Below are positions 63,601 through 64,000 of a stretch of DNA of 64,000 nucleotides, piece by piece; within the stretch, counting starts at the first letter, position 1, and each line of letters opens with the position of its first letter. The notes under the pieces were generated by a model, which was given only the letters and a program-made list of their open reading frames with translations, had not been told where the DNA came from and did not search any database. Both the position numbers and the translations under genes were made by a program. The DNA comes from Moringa oleifera (Eukaryota > Streptophyta > Magnoliopsida > Brassicales > Moringaceae): positions 2,170,001 to 2,234,000 of the forward strand of contig JAJFZO010000537.1 of the NCBI GenBank assembly GCA_021397835.1, given 5' to 3'.

Positions 63601-64000
63601 AGGAAAATCAATAAAAGAAATGTCATACCTCATAGGTTGTAGTGATTCCAATTCATGAATTGTATCCTGCAAGTCTGAATCCAATGTAAACTTTTGCAAG
63701 ATTTTTTGTGATCTTCCAAAACTTAAACTCTTATTAAGTACAACTTTTAATTTATCTTCATCACTTAAATTAAAAATTTTCTATGCTAAAGGTTCAATAA
63801 CATCCATAGCAAAAACAGAAGATAAATCACTAGGATATCTCATGGCATCATAAATATTAAATTTAATAATTTCACCATCAAATTCCATTGTAAGTGTACC
63901 ATCATGCACATCAATTTTTGTCTTGGATATTTTTAGGAATGGTCTTCCTAACAAAATTAATGAGTTAGATGAATCATCTTCCTCCATATTAAGCACATAA
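60658..64000 (-). pseudogene. Athila-lineage gypsy pol (protease end, RT, RNase H, integrase)
   Basis: One reading frame on the - strand runs from the window edge to the TAA at 60658-60660 without any frameshift, broken only by four nonsense codons: 63781-63783 (TAG), 61948-61950 (TGA), 61552-61554 (TGA) and 61276-61278 (TAG). Order: end of the protease region (LLGRPFLKISKTKIDVHDG); RT with [11 protein letters not shown] and the catalytic FMDD at 62820-62809; RNase H with [21 protein letters not shown] and ADHLSRL; integrase with the HHCC finger, the DDE aspartates (DFMGPFP and IISDRG) and the glutamate in [10 protein letters not shown]; then a GPF-type tail (RWLGPFTV) and [11 protein letters not shown]. 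These motifs identify the Athila lineage. The 5' part lies beyond 64000. The copy looks young but is not able to make a full polyprotein. Confidence 0.92.

Overview
The window is nuclear DNA from a flowering plant, most likely a eudicot. Both genes have spliced GT-AG structures typical of plants, the intergenic DNA is very AT-rich, and nearly everything else is decayed plant transposons (Ty3/gypsy of the Del/Tekay, Tat and Athila lineages, L1-type LINEs, CACTA ends). I could not name the species. There is no sign of bacterial or organelle DNA, and I saw no tRNA, rRNA or CRISPR array.

Only two genes look intact. A MED26-type Mediator subunit gene lies on the + strand at 30208-33534 (nine coding exons, 445 residues). 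A beta-tubulin gene lies on the - strand at 47141-44163 (three coding exons, 447 residues) with a probable intron in its 5' leader and a TATA box near 48175. They are convergent and about 10.6 kb apart. Both are housekeeping functions (transcription and cytoskeleton), and nothing suggests they work together.

Layout: 0-2.2 kb, AT-rich repeats and a CACTA terminus. 2.6-3.8 kb, a decayed Del/Tekay gag. 3.8-5.4 kb, an LTR-like block. 5.5-10.8 kb, a decayed Tat-lineage pol, followed by a diffuse minisatellite (11.6-12.5 kb), a polypurine tract and an LTR start (12.69 kb). 13.4-19.6 kb, unrecognised decayed DNA with coiled-coil-like ORF scraps. 19.7-22.3 kb, a second Tat gag/protease remnant. 23.3-24.4 kb, two LTR-start signatures on the - strand. 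26-30 kb, AT-rich DNA leading into the MED26 promoter. 30.2-34.1 kb, MED26. 34.5-43.8 kb, AT-rich DNA, a GAACC-rich element and a gypsy 3' end/LTR remnant. 43.8-48.2 kb, beta-tubulin. 48.8-53.7 kb, two LINE fragments on the - strand separated by a copy of the 3.8-kb LTR-like block. 54-57.7 kb, AT-rich duplications, a subterminal-repeat-like array and a CACTA terminus. 57.7-64.0 kb, the 3' part of a young Athila-lineage element on the - strand (3' LTR, spacer, integrase, RNase H, RT, part of protease), running off the right edge.

I found no previously undescribed gene system. The most useful observations are the Athila pol, which is one unbroken frame interrupted only by four nonsense codons that all look like C-to-T or G-to-A transitions; duplicated PPT-like motifs around its 3' spacer; the shared LTR-like block at 3.8 and 50 kb, the latter sitting at a LINE/LINE junction; and the minisatellite in the Tat 3' untranslated region.
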